The position numbers and the translations under genes are program-made. Shown here piece by piece: positions 13,601-27,131 of a stretch of DNA of 64,000 nt. The stretch's first letter is position 1; the number at the start of each line of letters is the position of its first letter. The notes beneath the pieces were generated by a model. That model was not told the origin of the DNA. It saw only the letters and a list, made by a program, of their open reading frames with translations, and did not search any database. Source of the stretch: Luscinia megarhynchos (taxonomy: Eukaryota; Chordata; Aves; Passeriformes; Turdidae); the NCBI GenBank assembly GCA_034336665.1, contig CM067570.1, positions 14,243,502 through 14,307,501 of the forward strand. Direction: 5' to 3'.

Positions 13601-16600
13601 GTGGACAGTTAGAAGACTTTCTTCTTTTTATTTCAGTTGCAAGTGTGAACTGAATATAAAACCATGAAGTGCTGTTTGAATCTCTGGTAGGAAGTAGTCA
13701 GTTTTTTCCTGGGGTTTAGTAGCAATTAAAGTACCATTTACTACAAGCTGCTAAAGTACAATACCATCTAACTAATGGTACTGTCCTATGATCATCAGCA
13801 CTTCCTGTGCCTTAATGACTTATCTTCCATTGAAATGACCTGCCATTTATTAAATAGAATGTGGGAATGAGATATGAAATAATTGTGATGTGTTGGTTGG
13901 CATCTGCCCACTACTCTGCATGTTTGCTTTGATATTTGTTTTAAAATACAGCAGTCCCACTTCTCCCCAGGTTTCTTTGTTAAATTACACTGTCATGTAA
14001 TGGGGATCTGAATATTATGAACCCTGCAAAGTTGTCTGCCATCTTAATATAGTGCTGGAAATCCTTCTTGGTCCTTTGTAACAGTTGCTGCTGAGCTAAG
14101 ATATGTTGAGTTTAGCAAAGGTCTTGGTATTCTTGATCTTCTCAAAAACTTTGCTGTTCCAAAGAAAAAATGACATAATCTGCATGGGCTTATAGGTGTT
14201 CCTCAGGCTCCAGTTAACCTGATTGTAATACAGGTTACTACATAGAAATGGGTTCTGTAGCTGTGCTGCTAGTCCATGGGAAAAGCTACAGATGTTTTCA
14301 TTTAAGTCATATTTTAAATGAGTCTTGTTGCCTCTCATTCGCCATTAGCCTATATGCATGTGGATAACTCCTAGAAATAGCTGACAAATTTAGATACTTA
14401 AGCTGTAGTAAATTGTCAGTGGGAACCTTTGCAAGAAAAGGTATTTTTCTTCTGATCAGTGTGTCTACAGTTGTTTCCTTCTGACATCAAAACAATTACA
14501 ATTAAACCCAGGAATTTTAACTGCATACAGATTTAGTGTATTGTGATTGTGCAGAAGTTAGAAATACAGATGGGTGAATGAGATTGTAATTAGATATAGA
14601 TGACCTTCAGTTGATTGGCCTGGGATGTCATGTTCCAAGTAGGATACAATAAATGGATTCTCTTTGACACCCAAGTATAATGTAGGTAGCTGCCTGTGGT
14701 GAAGAAAAACTGAGGGAATTTTCCTTTCTATATTTTAATGTACAGAAGACTTGACTTGCTACTTGCACTTTACTGCAGCTTTTTATGCTAGCCTGTTTCC
14801 TAGTGTTTGTGTATAGATGGGCAGTATCTTCAGAATTTATTGTGAGCAAAGTCTGTATTCTTTCAGCACATAATTTTATACTGTTTTGGTGTTTTTCCTT
14901 TTTCATGTAGAGAATACATCCTGGAGTTACTAGAAAGTGGGAATAATAAATTCCTGGTGTTTGCTCATCACAAGATAATGCTGGATGCGGTAGTTGCAGA
15001 GCTGAAAAAGAAAGTAAGTGACTGTGATTTGTCTTAACTTTATCACTGTTCCAGCTTCAAAGCTGTTGAACAGCCCCCTGGATTTATGGCTGGTCAGACA
15101 GTTTAGGACAGTTAGTGACAGAGATGATTTCTACTTGCTGTGCTTCTGCGTGTGCCCTTCACCAAGGGAGCTGAGCTGTCAGGGTGAATGCCTCACAGCA
15201 TGCACTTTGTATTAGCTGAATGGCTTTTATTGTATTTAGTGTTCTTTAATTCTACTGCCTGCCCTGGAGCTTGTGAATTCTTGGAGGAATGTTACCTTGT
15301 GTGGCCATTGTTCTCCAGGCTTCCCTCAGAGGGAGAATGAGACTACACAAGCCCACCATCCCTGCCTGCCTTTATCTCTGTGGTGCTCTTATATTTTTGA
15401 ACTAAGATACTGTAGGAAGACTTGACAGACCTGCCAGTCATTGGTCTTGACTTCTCTTGTTTGTCTGACTTTTCATGTGAGATTTCCATGGATGCTCCTA
15501 AAGCATGCTGGGTCATGCTGGGGCAGTGTGAAGAATGGTTTAGGATAACGTTCCAGACCATAACCCACAGTGGCACTGGTGACTTGGCTCAGTGGCAGCA
15601 CTGGACATGGGATCCACTAAACATGGAAGGATTATTCAAGGAAGGGGACACCAAGTCTCTAAACAGTATCTTCTGCCTTCTCACAGCACATTGAGCACAT
15701 TCGCATCGACGGCTCCACATCTTCAGCTGAGCGGCAGTCTCTGTGCCAGAAGTTCCAGTTCTCAGAGAAGCAGGCTGTGGCTGTCCTTTCCCTCACTGCT
15801 GCAAACATGGGCCTGACACTGTCTGCTGCAGATCTGGTGGTGTTTGCAGAGCTCTTCTGGAACCCAGGGGTAAGTGTCCTGGAGGGGACAGAGGTTGGAT
15901 CTTCCCTGGAGAGCAGAAATGTTGTTGATTAAGAGATGTAATGGGCAGGCAACTTCCTCTGGGTTTGTCTCTTTCTGATGTCTGATGGCTCTGTAACCAC
16001 AGGTGCCTGGGCTTGAACCTGTGAGGCTGGTTTGCACAGCTTGCACAGGGGAAGGTGGTACAAAAGGAAAACATGCTTCTGTCTTTATTTGACAGAGCTC
16101 TTAAGAGTTTGCCCAGCCAAGACCTGAAAGGGTCCATCATCAGTGCTGACCCTCACTTTGGAAAAGTGTTCAGTGCCTGTTGAGAACCTGGTGTACCAGA
16201 CTACTTCTTGGCTTAGTCTGAGAATACAGGTCTTAACAAGATCCAGATAAGAAAGAGTTGCTAAGCAGAAGAAATTACATCTTCTGTTCTCTGGTGCTTA
16301 CAGTGTTTCTCAGATGTTGCAGTTTTCACTTTTTATTTGCCATGCTTTTATGTTAAGATTTTGATCCAAGCTGAAGATCGGGCACACCGAATTGGGCAGA
16401 CCAGCTCTGTTAATGTTCACTACCTGGTGGCTAAAGGCACAGCAGATGACTACTTATGGTAAGAAGTGAAAAAGACACTTTGGTTCTCCTGACATGTGTT
16501 TCCACTGTTTGTCCTATGTGTGGTGTGAGGGGTTAATGATAGTGCTGGTTTCCACGGCCTGTGAGGGGAGGATCAATACGTGCCAGGGCTGCTGCAGGCT

Positions 16601-18630
16601 GGTGACATGGCCTGACTGCACTGGACATGACTGAGTAGCTGACAAACAGGAGGAATAAAAGTAGTTACCTGACAAAGAAAGGGCTCTTAAGAAATTCTGG
16701 GAGAGCTGATGCATATAAAACCTTCAGAGTCTCCGTGTAAGGAGGAGGAATTGTCTTAGATAACAGCCCAGAACATTCCTGTGCTAGGATACTGTAAAGT
16801 GCTGAGACTTTCAAAGTCAGCAGACACTGGAGATGGTTCAGTGTATTGTCGATCAGTTCTGAGGAGCAATCTGGCTGCTGTGTGCTTAGACAGGGAGCTG
16901 TGGAGGAGGACTGCCTTCCTCTTGCTCTTCAGTGAGCCCTTCAGATAGATTACAGAGGGGCTGTTGGCCCACCTCTGGATAGTTGTTGTATGAGGCTTTT
17001 TGCCTGCAGTGAGAGTTACCAGTGGACATTAGTCCTTAGGGCTGGGGAATCTGACATCCGGGGGTGGACAGGATCTGAGGAATCTTTAGTGCTGCAAGGG
17101 AGCTGACCTGAAAATGATGAAAAGAAATTATCCACCAGCTGCTTAATTTAAAGTCCAAAATTACATCTTTATTACCTTGTTTAAAGGAATGAATGAACCA
17201 AGTGAACTTGTGCAGTTCCCAGAGTATCATGATGGCAAGTAATTATAACCCTACAATGCAAGGATCTGGAAACTGATGTATCACCCAAATTTCATGGAAA
17301 GTTAATGACAGTAATTCTGCCTTTATTTGTGAAATGCTGTCTGTGCAGTCATTAGTGCTTAATGAGGAAGAAATATGGCTCTCAAAAAGACAGTGGCATC
17401 TTTTTAAAGGCAAGAAAAAGAACAAGAGGATGAGGTTATTTGGTAAAAGCATTAATTGTGCTGTGGCCTTGTCATCTTTCAGTGTCTGGTGTGCAGGTAT
17501 GGCCAGGACCTCTCAGCCTCTTGGGCTTGATGGATTCTTCCTCCTGCTGTATATTGGGAGTTACCCTTGAAATGCTGATGCATCTGTTGTTGGGGTTTAC
17601 CATTGCTTGCCTTGGAGACTGAGTACACAGGCTACTAGGAGCCCCTTTTAGCTGCATCTTCTTGGTCTGACTTAGTACCATTGGTGTTGCCTCAGTCAAC
17701 TCATTTCTCTATTGGACATATGTGTTCTCCAAATGTTTATAGCCCAAAATCCTCTAATTGTTGCAAATTTAATTGATTGATATCTCAAGACAGCATACAG
17801 TGATTGTAACCAAGAGCAGGACAGGTTAAGGAACCAACAAAGTTTGATAGAAAAGCCATCTTTATACCCTCTTTATATCGTTTTTTAATCTACACATAGT
17901 AAATGAAGCAGTGTCCTTGATTTTTTTCCTTTCAGTAATATCCATTTATCACTCCTAGGCCAATGATTCAGGAGAAGATCAAAGTGCTGGGTGAAGCTGG
18001 ACTTTCAGAAACCAATTTCTCCGAAACAGCCGAGTCAACTAATTACTGTCCTAAGGTAATTGACCTGAAAGAATATTGGTGGTCCCTGGAAGAGGCTGAA
18101 TGGGCTTTGGCTTGTGTACATCTAGATTGGCACAGGTGACTTTACACCTGTTGTGCTTTTAATGCCGCAGACCAGATTGTTCAGCTCTTCCCAGGATCCA
18201 TGCCTTGGCTTGGACTCTCCACAGAATTTCCAAGCCTGCTACTTGCAAGGAGACCTCTGAGCATCCATGTAATATATATGTCTTTGAGTATATATGTATG
18301 AGATAGAGATGTGTATGTATCATGTATGGTATGATCTGTACACACATGTGCACTGTGTAAAGGGAGTGTCTCTGTGCTCACTGTTTTACATGACAGTGTG
18401 GATGTAGATCCTGTTCTGTTTTGTTTCCTCAGACAGATCCAAAGCAGAAGACGATCTATGACCTTTTCCAGAAGACCTTCTCTGAGAGCAGGGATGATGC
18501 TGATGACGTTTTGTTTTTGGAGGCAGCTGATGCTGGCTGTGAGTTTGACTCTGGTAGTGCCTTGCAAGACAGAGAAGCAGAGACAAGTTCAGTGAGCCCC
18601 AAAAAAAAGCGGCGTATTGAGGAAGTGTAA
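7482..18630 (+). CDS. SMARCAL1: SMARCAL1 (HARP annealing helicase), C-terminal 370 residues in 8 exons
   Basis: SMARCAL1 is a nuclear SNF2-family ATPase that rewinds RPA-coated single-stranded DNA and remodels stalled replication forks. The eight spliced exons total 1,113 nt including the stop and keep one open frame across all junctions. Counting from the first residue in the window: motif [14 protein letters not shown] at about 7-17, MPWGWDYSG at 48-56, [17 protein letters not shown] at about 74-90, the start of the second RecA lobe FLVFAHHK at 158-165, [12 protein letters not shown] near 183, the [11 protein letters not shown] motif at about 214-224, and motif VI with the arginine finger, [10 protein letters not shown], at 245-254. 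A basic nuclear-localisation-like SPKKKRR lies six residues from the end. The RPA-binding N-terminus, the HARP repeats and Walker A/B lie upstream of the window. The overall match to vertebrate SMARCAL1 is near-colinear, so identity is secure. The C-terminus ends at KKKRRIEEV, shorter than the human tail as remembered. Confidence 0.97.
7623..11743 (+). other. SMARCAL1: SMARCAL1 intron
   Basis: About 4.1 kb between two phase-0 junctions, with donor GTACTG and acceptor TTTCCCAG. The first ~50 bases continue the GC-rich composition of the exon. A perfect-looking 26-bp tandem duplication sits at 8861-8912. I see nothing else recognisable; open frames on either strand have no recognisable domain. 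Confidence 0.9.
8861..8912. repeat. 26-bp tandem duplication (2 copies)
   Basis: GATTAGAAAAGTTATAAAAG followed by TTTATC is repeated immediately, differing only at the last base (C in copy 1, A in copy 2). It is a recent-looking local duplication in AT-rich intron. Confidence 0.95.
11744..11962 (+). CDS. SMARCAL1: SMARCAL1 coding exon (inter-lobe region)
   Basis: This exon has 73 codons, phase 0 at both ends, with acceptor CAG and donor GTAAGT. It encodes [17 protein letters not shown], then the conserved SNF2 linker [17 protein letters not shown], and ends with a lysine/alanine-rich helix. Its base composition is ordinary. Confidence 0.97.
11963..12727 (+). other. SMARCAL1: SMARCAL1 intron
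   Basis: 0.77 kb with donor GTAAGT and acceptor CCCTACAG. I see no repeat or RNA gene in it. Confidence 0.9.
12728..12798 (+). CDS. SMARCAL1: SMARCAL1 coding exon
   Basis: 71 nt, phase 0 to phase 2, with donor GTAAGC. It encodes [20 protein letters not shown] and RSV; the last valine codon is split (GT|A) with the next exon. Confidence 0.95.
12799..14910 (+). other. SMARCAL1: SMARCAL1 intron
   Basis: 2.1 kb ending in a T-rich tract and ATGTAG. It is AT-rich; I see no repeat, RNA gene or alternative exon. Confidence 0.9.
14911..15013 (+). CDS. SMARCAL1: SMARCAL1 coding exon (start of helicase C lobe)
   Basis: 103 nt completing the split valine, then [20 protein letters not shown] and [22 protein letters not shown] is the first strand of the second RecA-like lobe. 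Donor GTAAGT; phase 0 at the 3' end. Confidence 0.97.
15014..15686 (+). other. SMARCAL1: SMARCAL1 intron
   Basis: 0.67 kb with donor GTAAGT and acceptor CTCACAG. Nothing else recognisable. Confidence 0.9.
15687..15869 (+). CDS. SMARCAL1: SMARCAL1 coding exon (helicase motifs IV-V)
   Basis: 61 codons, phase 0 at both ends. It encodes [16 protein letters not shown], then [20 protein letters not shown] and [10 protein letters not shown], the core of the helicase C-terminal domain. Donor GTAAGT. Confidence 0.97.
15870..16357 (+). other. SMARCAL1: SMARCAL1 intron
   Basis: 0.49 kb. The acceptor is TTAAG, a less common AAG acceptor; use of this site is supported by continuous homology into [13 protein letters not shown]. 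Nothing else recognisable. Confidence 0.88.
16358..16458 (+). CDS. SMARCAL1: SMARCAL1 coding exon (motif VI)
   Basis: 101 nt, phase 0 to phase 2. It encodes [20 protein letters not shown] and [13 protein letters not shown] plus the first two bases of a tryptophan codon. It contains the QxxxRxHRIGQ motif VI with its arginine finger. Donor GTAAGA. Confidence 0.97.
16459..17958 (+). other. SMARCAL1: SMARCAL1 intron
   Basis: 1.5 kb with donor GTAAGA and acceptor TCCTAG. I recognise no repeat or RNA gene. Confidence 0.9.
17959..18055 (+). CDS. SMARCAL1: SMARCAL1 coding exon
   Basis: 97 nt. It completes the split tryptophan (TG|G) and encodes [20 protein letters not shown] followed by [12 protein letters not shown]. 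Donor GTAATT; phase 0 at the 3' end. Confidence 0.95.
18056..18432 (+). other. SMARCAL1: SMARCAL1 last intron
   Basis: 0.38 kb with a TA-rich, TATATG/TATGTAT-like stretch near 18270-18330. The acceptor is TTTCCTCAG. Confidence 0.9.
18433..18630 (+). CDS. SMARCAL1: SMARCAL1 terminal coding exon with NLS-like tail
   Basis: 65 codons plus TAA. It encodes [16 protein letters not shown], an acidic stretch, an AAD...FDSGSA segment that aligns with the human AAESFDPGSA region, and a basic [11 protein letters not shown] end. The human protein continues past KKRR with an FEFFDNWDSF-type tail that is absent here. Confidence 0.95.
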   Translation, partial: TDPKQKTIYDLFQKTFSESRDDADDVLFLEAADAGCEFDSGSALQDREAETSSVSPKKKRRIEEV

Positions 18631-19510
18631 ATGGCAACAGCTAAAGAGACGGCAGCTAAGAGATTTTTTTTTAATTAAAAAGAAAAACCAAAAACAATCA
18701 TGTATTATTTTTTGAGTTTTTGAAAATAAAAGACTTGAAGTTTTCTTTATCTCTGGCATGTTTCATCTCAAAGGATGAGAAGGCAGTCTGACTGTGTGAC
18801 AGATGTGCAGCACCCATCTGGCAGCCTGCAGGGTTTGCAGTCCTGGTTTTGCTGATGACTGAATGGACACGGGCAACTATCATTCTGTTGTGTTTCAGCA
18901 TGTCAGCTTCCACAGTTGTTTTGTTTAAAAGCAGATAATGGTTGTCTGTCCCCAAGGCAGAACTCTTGAGGAAACCAATTCATCAGCAGCTGCAGAGTGC
19001 TTTTGTCAATGTTTTCCATTTCTAAAAGTCTATTTCTAGGAGTTTGTTTTCTGGCAAATTTGGTCATTACTTAGATCAGTCACAGACTGGCTCTTGGATA
19101 TTCTGTTTGGCCATTAGGAAAAAAGATCTAAACAGATCTTGGTGTTTTGTGGAGGTGGGGGAAGAGGAAATGACCACCTTGAAGCTAAGCAATGTAGCTG
19201 TGTGCCAGTAAGTGTGCATTGTCTGTTTTAGGCACATGTCTGCTCTGCACACTCGTCTCTGGGCTCGTGTTGAATATTAGGACGTGCTCCATGGCATGTG
19301 CTTCTTCTGTCAGTGGAGGGGAAGCTTGTGCTGACTGCCAGGGATTAACCCTGACCCCCTGAGGTGGGGTGGGTGGGTGTTTTCTTCAAGACTTGGCTGA
19401 TTTCTACAGGTGAATGAGGAGAAGCGGATACAGGCAAACTTTTGCTCTTGTTTTGTAAGAAACTGATTCTGGACTAAACAGTTTAAATAAAAAGTTTTTC
19501 TAAGTGCTCT
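18631..19510 (+). terminator. SMARCAL1: SMARCAL1 3' UTR with two AATAAA signals
   Basis: AATAAA occurs at 18725-18730, 95 bases after the stop, followed by a T-rich stretch. A second AATAAA lies at 19486-19491, followed by TGCTCTTGTG, a plausible GU-rich element. Either could end the transcript, giving 3' UTRs of roughly 0.12 or 0.88 kb. Use of either is inferred. Confidence 0.65.
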
Positions 19511-20342
19511 TGTGATTCTCAGGCTTTTGGTACTTTTTCTATTTTAGCATTTCACCTCCCAGTTAGCTGTGTTTTACAGCTGTAATCTGTAGAAAAGGTA
19601 TCAAACATTGGCTCCTGGAGGCCAGCAACTAATGTGCTGTGAAGGTAGCTGGCTCTGTGCAGATACCAGACACTGACAAAAACACTTCTCTTGCAAGGCA
19701 GAGGAGAAAAGTGCTTGTGCTGTAAGATCAACTTGATAACATTAGGTATTTTTTCCTGCATTGAAGGGTTTGATTGTTCCATTTTCAGCTGGTGTCGTCA
19801 TGGAAATGCCCCACAGGCTGCATATACAATTGTGCTGGATGAAGAACTGCTTTTCATTCATGACTGCAGACGGTGCTTTGGGGTGTGAACAGTAGCAAGG
19901 GGTGTTCTGGCTGGGCAACTGGAGAAAATGCTTTATCTCTGGGTTTGAGGCTGTTAACCATCACTGCTCTTACTTCAACAGCTGGCCAGGTGATGAATAC
20001 ATGCTTTTTGACATTTTTAAATGTCCGTCATCTTGAACACAGAGTATTTAATCCGTCTGTAGGATGAGTGATCTTTCTACTGGCAAAGTGAGTTGTTCTG
20101 AGTAAGGGGTATGAAATGTTGCAAAAGGCATTATTTGTGTACCCATATTATTGAATCTGGTAGAAGTAGTTCTCTTCTTTGTAAAGCTACAGCTGTTTCA
20201 TAACAGTACTTTTCTAAGATACACTGAAAGTACCCTTGGAGAATTCTGCTTCTTATTAACTTGATTAATCTTGTCCATACATTGGTAAATCCCAGCCCTG
20301 CTAGAGGAATGCTAGGTATACCTTCCCTGTGTCAGGAGCCAT

Positions 20343-20370
20343 AAAATCTCAGCTGCTTTGCTGAGATTTT
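20343..20370. repeat. Perfect 11-bp inverted repeat, 6-nt loop
   Basis: AAAATCTCAGC (20343-20353), loop TGCTTT, then GCTGAGATTTT (20360-20370). The arms are fully complementary and the second is followed by further T, giving it a terminator-like look. Function unknown. Confidence 0.9.
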
Positions 20371-22039
20371 TCAAATACACCTGAGACTCACTTTATCCTT
20401 ACTACATGAAAAAGGGGAGAAGAACCTTGCAGGAAAGTGCTAGTAATTACTTCAAGGGATGGGAGAGACTGCAGGCTTTATCCCAATGGCACCATTAGTC
20501 CACCATGAATATGGTGAGGAGGTGGCTGGGCAGCTGGCAGCAGGCTCAGGCAGGATCTCCAAGGCTTGCTGATGAGAAACTCTACAAGGCAGTGTGCAGG
20601 ACGCAGTGAGACCCACAGCTGGCTCAGGAACATGCAGCACTCCTGGGGCCTCGTGCACCTGCTGGCTGAAGACAACAGAGAGGTGTCTTTCTAGTGTTAT
20701 CCAAAACCAGAGGGCAGGGAAGGACCCATCTTACTGGATCTTGGCGCATCTTACTGTGGCTGGATGCCTGCTTGTACACTTGCATCAGTGTTCCCACCCG
20801 TGTTGGAGAAAGGTGTGTTTTCAAGAAGGATGTCAAAACAACAGTTTAAACTACCTCAAGAACAAGCTGGAGCAGTTCCAACCAAGTGTTCTGCATACTC
20901 CAGGCTGGCTAGCTTAATGAACTGAAGAGTTCAAGGGGATGGACTATCTGGCCTGTCTGTGTCCTTCATCTTCTCAGTCCCTTGGAAATGTGTGTTGACT
21001 TTGGCAGTGCTGGGAATGGCTGTCACCCAGGGAGGCTGGGTTTGATTGCTGCCAGAGCTGTCTGTGACACTGGTAGATGATGGATATGACCGTGTGCTGT
21101 ACTGTCAAAGCAAACCTGAACTCTGTAGATACAGACCAGAGAATAGCAGTAGATTCTCTGGATGTGTTGGCTGACAATTTGTATTTTTTTAACCACATCG
21201 TCACTAAGCAGTCAAAGGAAGTTAGTCTTTTCTGTTTTCTGATACGTTGGAATCAACACTGTATCCTGTGAGTCATCATTGTGACGAGGATCTGAAAAGG
21301 GCAGATATATTCGTAGGATATATCAAATGAAATTTTGATTCAGCTGAGGGAGATATAAATACCATTGCTGAGCCCTCATCTCAGACACTGCTCTGGCCCA
21401 CCAGATCCCAGAAGAGCTTGCAGGGATGATCAGGGAATGAGGAGCCTGGCATGACAGAGGGAATTAGAAATGTCGATGTCCAAACCCTTAGAGCAAGAAC
21501 CAAGAGGGGATGTTACATCTGTCCATGAGCATCTCCTAAAGTACAGACCCCAGCTGGGGAAAGTAACACAGTGGTTGAGTACACAAATTCCTTGACTCCC
21601 TCTTAAACAGACTGTAAGTGAAAAGTGCTGTCAATGGTTGGAGACAGCCAAAATAACATGCAACAAGTCCCTGGGGAGGGTTTCTCTAGGTGGAATGGGA
21701 AGCACTGGCCCTCTCCTGGCAGGAGGGGATGAACCGTAGCTGGCTCTGCACATCAAAAAGCTCTCAGGCTACCTGGATTGCATTTCTTAATGGAGGTTAA
21801 TGGGTTGCTAATCCCCTTAGAAGCATTGCAGCTCGGTGCCACTGCTGTATTTTCCCTCTCTCCTGATGCTGGGAATCACCTCTGCAGCGGCACACGGCAC
21901 TTTCAGGGCTGCTGGTTTCAGCACTGGGTAACCCCAAGGAAATTAGGAAGTTCCCTTAAATTGACCCGATGCCAAAACTCTTGAAACCTCATGGTTTAGG
22001 GCCGGTATTTTTATGATAAGAATCAATCCTCATTGATTC

Positions 22040-22040
<1 letters not shown>

Positions 22041-22104
<64 letters not shown>
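22041..22104. repeat. (TCTA)16 microsatellite
   Basis: Sixteen uninterrupted TCTA units, followed by an A and two more ATCT-like units to 22112. It lies about 0.45 kb upstream of the inferred RPL37A transcription start. Such long pure tetranucleotides are usually length-polymorphic. Confidence 0.98.
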
Positions 22105-22587
22105 ATCTATCTTTGTTATTATTTACTTTTTCTGCAGTTCTGATCACGTTCTCTGTCCCTATTTTGACATCTACCTGCTGCTTATTCGCTTTGAAAACAA
22201 GGCGAGTGAATGGAAGTGCCCCTTCTCCTTTTGTGCTGTGCCCTGCGAGGGTGGAACCGCAGGAATGACTCCGCTGGTGCTGGCGCTCCTGCACCGCCTG
22301 GTCTCGCACTGGGTCCCGCAGGATGGGGCAGGCCGGAAGGGACCGCGCCGCGCATCTGCTCCAGGCTCGAGCAGGGCCACGGCGGAGCACAGGGCAGGGC
22401 CTGCACCCGGCCGGCTCGCAGGTGTCCCCAGCGGGGGAGCCTCCCGCCCCGTGAGCGGCAGTGCCGCCGCCCCTGCCCGCAGGGTCTCCGTCGGGGCCGG
22501 GCGCGTCCCCGCCCCGCCCCTCCCGCCGCGCCACTTCCGGCGCGCCTGCGCGCTGCGGCTCCCTCTGCGTGTCTGCGCCGGCGGAAG

Positions 22588-25635
<3,048 letters not shown>

Positions 25636-25770
25636 AAGCTACTTCCTGTTCTCCTTGTGAAACATCCTTTTTTCTGCACTGTCAAGATCTGTCCTTTTAT
25701 TAATAAAAGGGTGATGATGGAGTGGAATCATGTTTGTCTTTTGTGAATAAAGTCCTGTCATGTATGGTGA
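25636..25770 (+). terminator. RPL37A: RPL37A 3' UTR, poly(A) signals
   Basis: AATAAA at 25702-25707, followed by G-rich then TTTGTCTTTTGTG sequence, and a second AATAAA at 25746-25751. The first, 67 bases after the stop, suits the short 3' UTR typical of ribosomal-protein mRNAs. Confidence 0.8.
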
Positions 25771-27131
25771 GTGCCAGTGCCCACCAAAGCTGCCCCATCA
25801 CTGCCTTCCTCTACAGGACAAGGGAGAGAAAATAGAGAATGAAAGGTCTGTGGGCTGAGATAAATGTAGGGAGAGATCACTCACCAGCTGCTGTCACGGG
25901 CAAAAGAGACCCAGCTTGGGGAAACCAGTTTAATTTATTACCAGTTGTATCAGAGTAGGATAATGAGAAATAAAACCAAGTGTTAACTCCAATCAACCCT
26001 CCCTTCTTCCCAGGCCCCCTCCCAGCAGCTGCACAGGGGGATGAGGAATGGGGACTGAGTCCATCACATGCTGACTGCTGCTCCATCTCCTCAGGGGAAG
26101 GGCTCCTCTCAATTCCTCTGCTCCAGCATGGGTCTCCCATGGTGTCACAAGTCCTGTCAGCAAACCTGCTCCAGCATAGGCTCCTGGGCTCCTCTCCACA
26201 GGGCACAGGTCCTGTCAGAGGGCTTCCTACAGTGTCACAGCCTCCTTTGGACATAGCCCTGCTTCAGCATGGAGCCCTCCATGGGCTGTAGGACTGGGAT
26301 GGCAGGTTTATTTTAGAGTAGTTTGGTTGCAGTGGAACGGAGGTCTGTAGCGGTTTTGGTTTTACATAAAAGTATAATAATACTTGATACAAATATAAGC
26401 AAATAATGCGAAAAAAAGTATAGGAAAAGGAAAAAAAGACGAGGGAAAATATCACCACCCTTGGATCCAGTGACAAGACTTGATTGTGGGTGATTTCCAT
26501 GTCCCTTAATCGAGGTAATAGTTACAGGGAGGTAGGGGAGCCCCTGAAACACAAAAGTTCTGTATCTAGGTGTGGTGAGAATGCCCAGGTTCCTCCCCAT
26601 AAGGGGTGGGGTTCCCTCTGATGGAACACTGTGGCTCGTGCAGTCCAGGCCCAAAATGGGTTTGATGGTTTAGAGCCATGTAAGACACGCCAGCTGCCTC
26701 ACGTCAGCGTACTGAGCCAGGGATGAATGCTGTCAGCCCTACGGTGCATGTGCATGTCCCTGTACCTTCCAGGAGAGGGAGGAAAGGAATGAGGAGTTTT
26801 ACAACTCAGCCAGTTGTGTAAGGGAGGACATTGCATGATGAAAAGCATTCTCCCACCTCGAAGGATCTGCTTCTTAATGGCCCTCTCTCTCATCTGGCTC
26901 AAAACCAGTTTTTTGCTAAACAAAAGTTGGTTTAAAGTTGTGCACCTCACCAGCTGCTTTTGAAAAGGCCAATTGTGTCGTTAACCCTTAAAATTTCGGT
27001 CTCTCAAAGGCAGGTGCCATCTCCTGTTTCTGCTGCACTGACCTGGGTACCTGCAGACCTGTTCCTCTCACATACTCTCACTCCCCTCTGTGGCTGCAGT
27101 TGCTGTTGTCTGGGTTTTTTTTCTCCTTAAA
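25771..27131. mobile_element. Avian LTR-type interspersed repeat, copy 1 (interrupted)
   Basis: The left part (25771-26308) begins GTGCCCACCAAAGCTGC and contains imperfect tandem CTGCTCCAGCATGGG-like units (about 26120-26280) and ATGAGAAATAAAACCAAG near 25961. The right part (about 27005-27131) has GCACTGACCTGGGTACCTGC and CCTCTCACATACTCTCACTC. Both parts match a second copy at 33178-33626 in order and orientation. The composition fits an LTR-retrotransposon repeat common in bird genomes, as I remember it. Exact family and orientation are not determined. It has no coding capacity. Confidence 0.65.
26309..27004. mobile_element. Sequence interrupting LTR-type repeat copy 1
   Basis: This ~0.7 kb block has no counterpart in the copy at 33178. 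It includes a purine-rich tract at 26408-26446 and ends ...TTAACCCTTAAAATTTCGG near 26998. GGCAGGT occurs at both borders (about 26300 and 27010), a possible target-site duplication. It may be a nested element or part of the same family deleted from copy 2. No open coding domain is recognised. Confidence 0.4.

Larger units (their letters stand above)
19511..22440. other. Intergenic, SMARCAL1 to RPL37A
   Basis: No coding region is recognisable here. It holds a hairpin-forming inverted repeat at 20343-20370 and a TCTA microsatellite at 22041-22104. The rest is unremarkable. Confidence 0.8.

Noticed and set aside
19361..19381. Possible G-quadruplex (GGTGGGGTGGGTGGGTG)
   Set aside because: Only three runs of three or more G are present with a GG at the edge, so it does not meet the standard four-run pattern.
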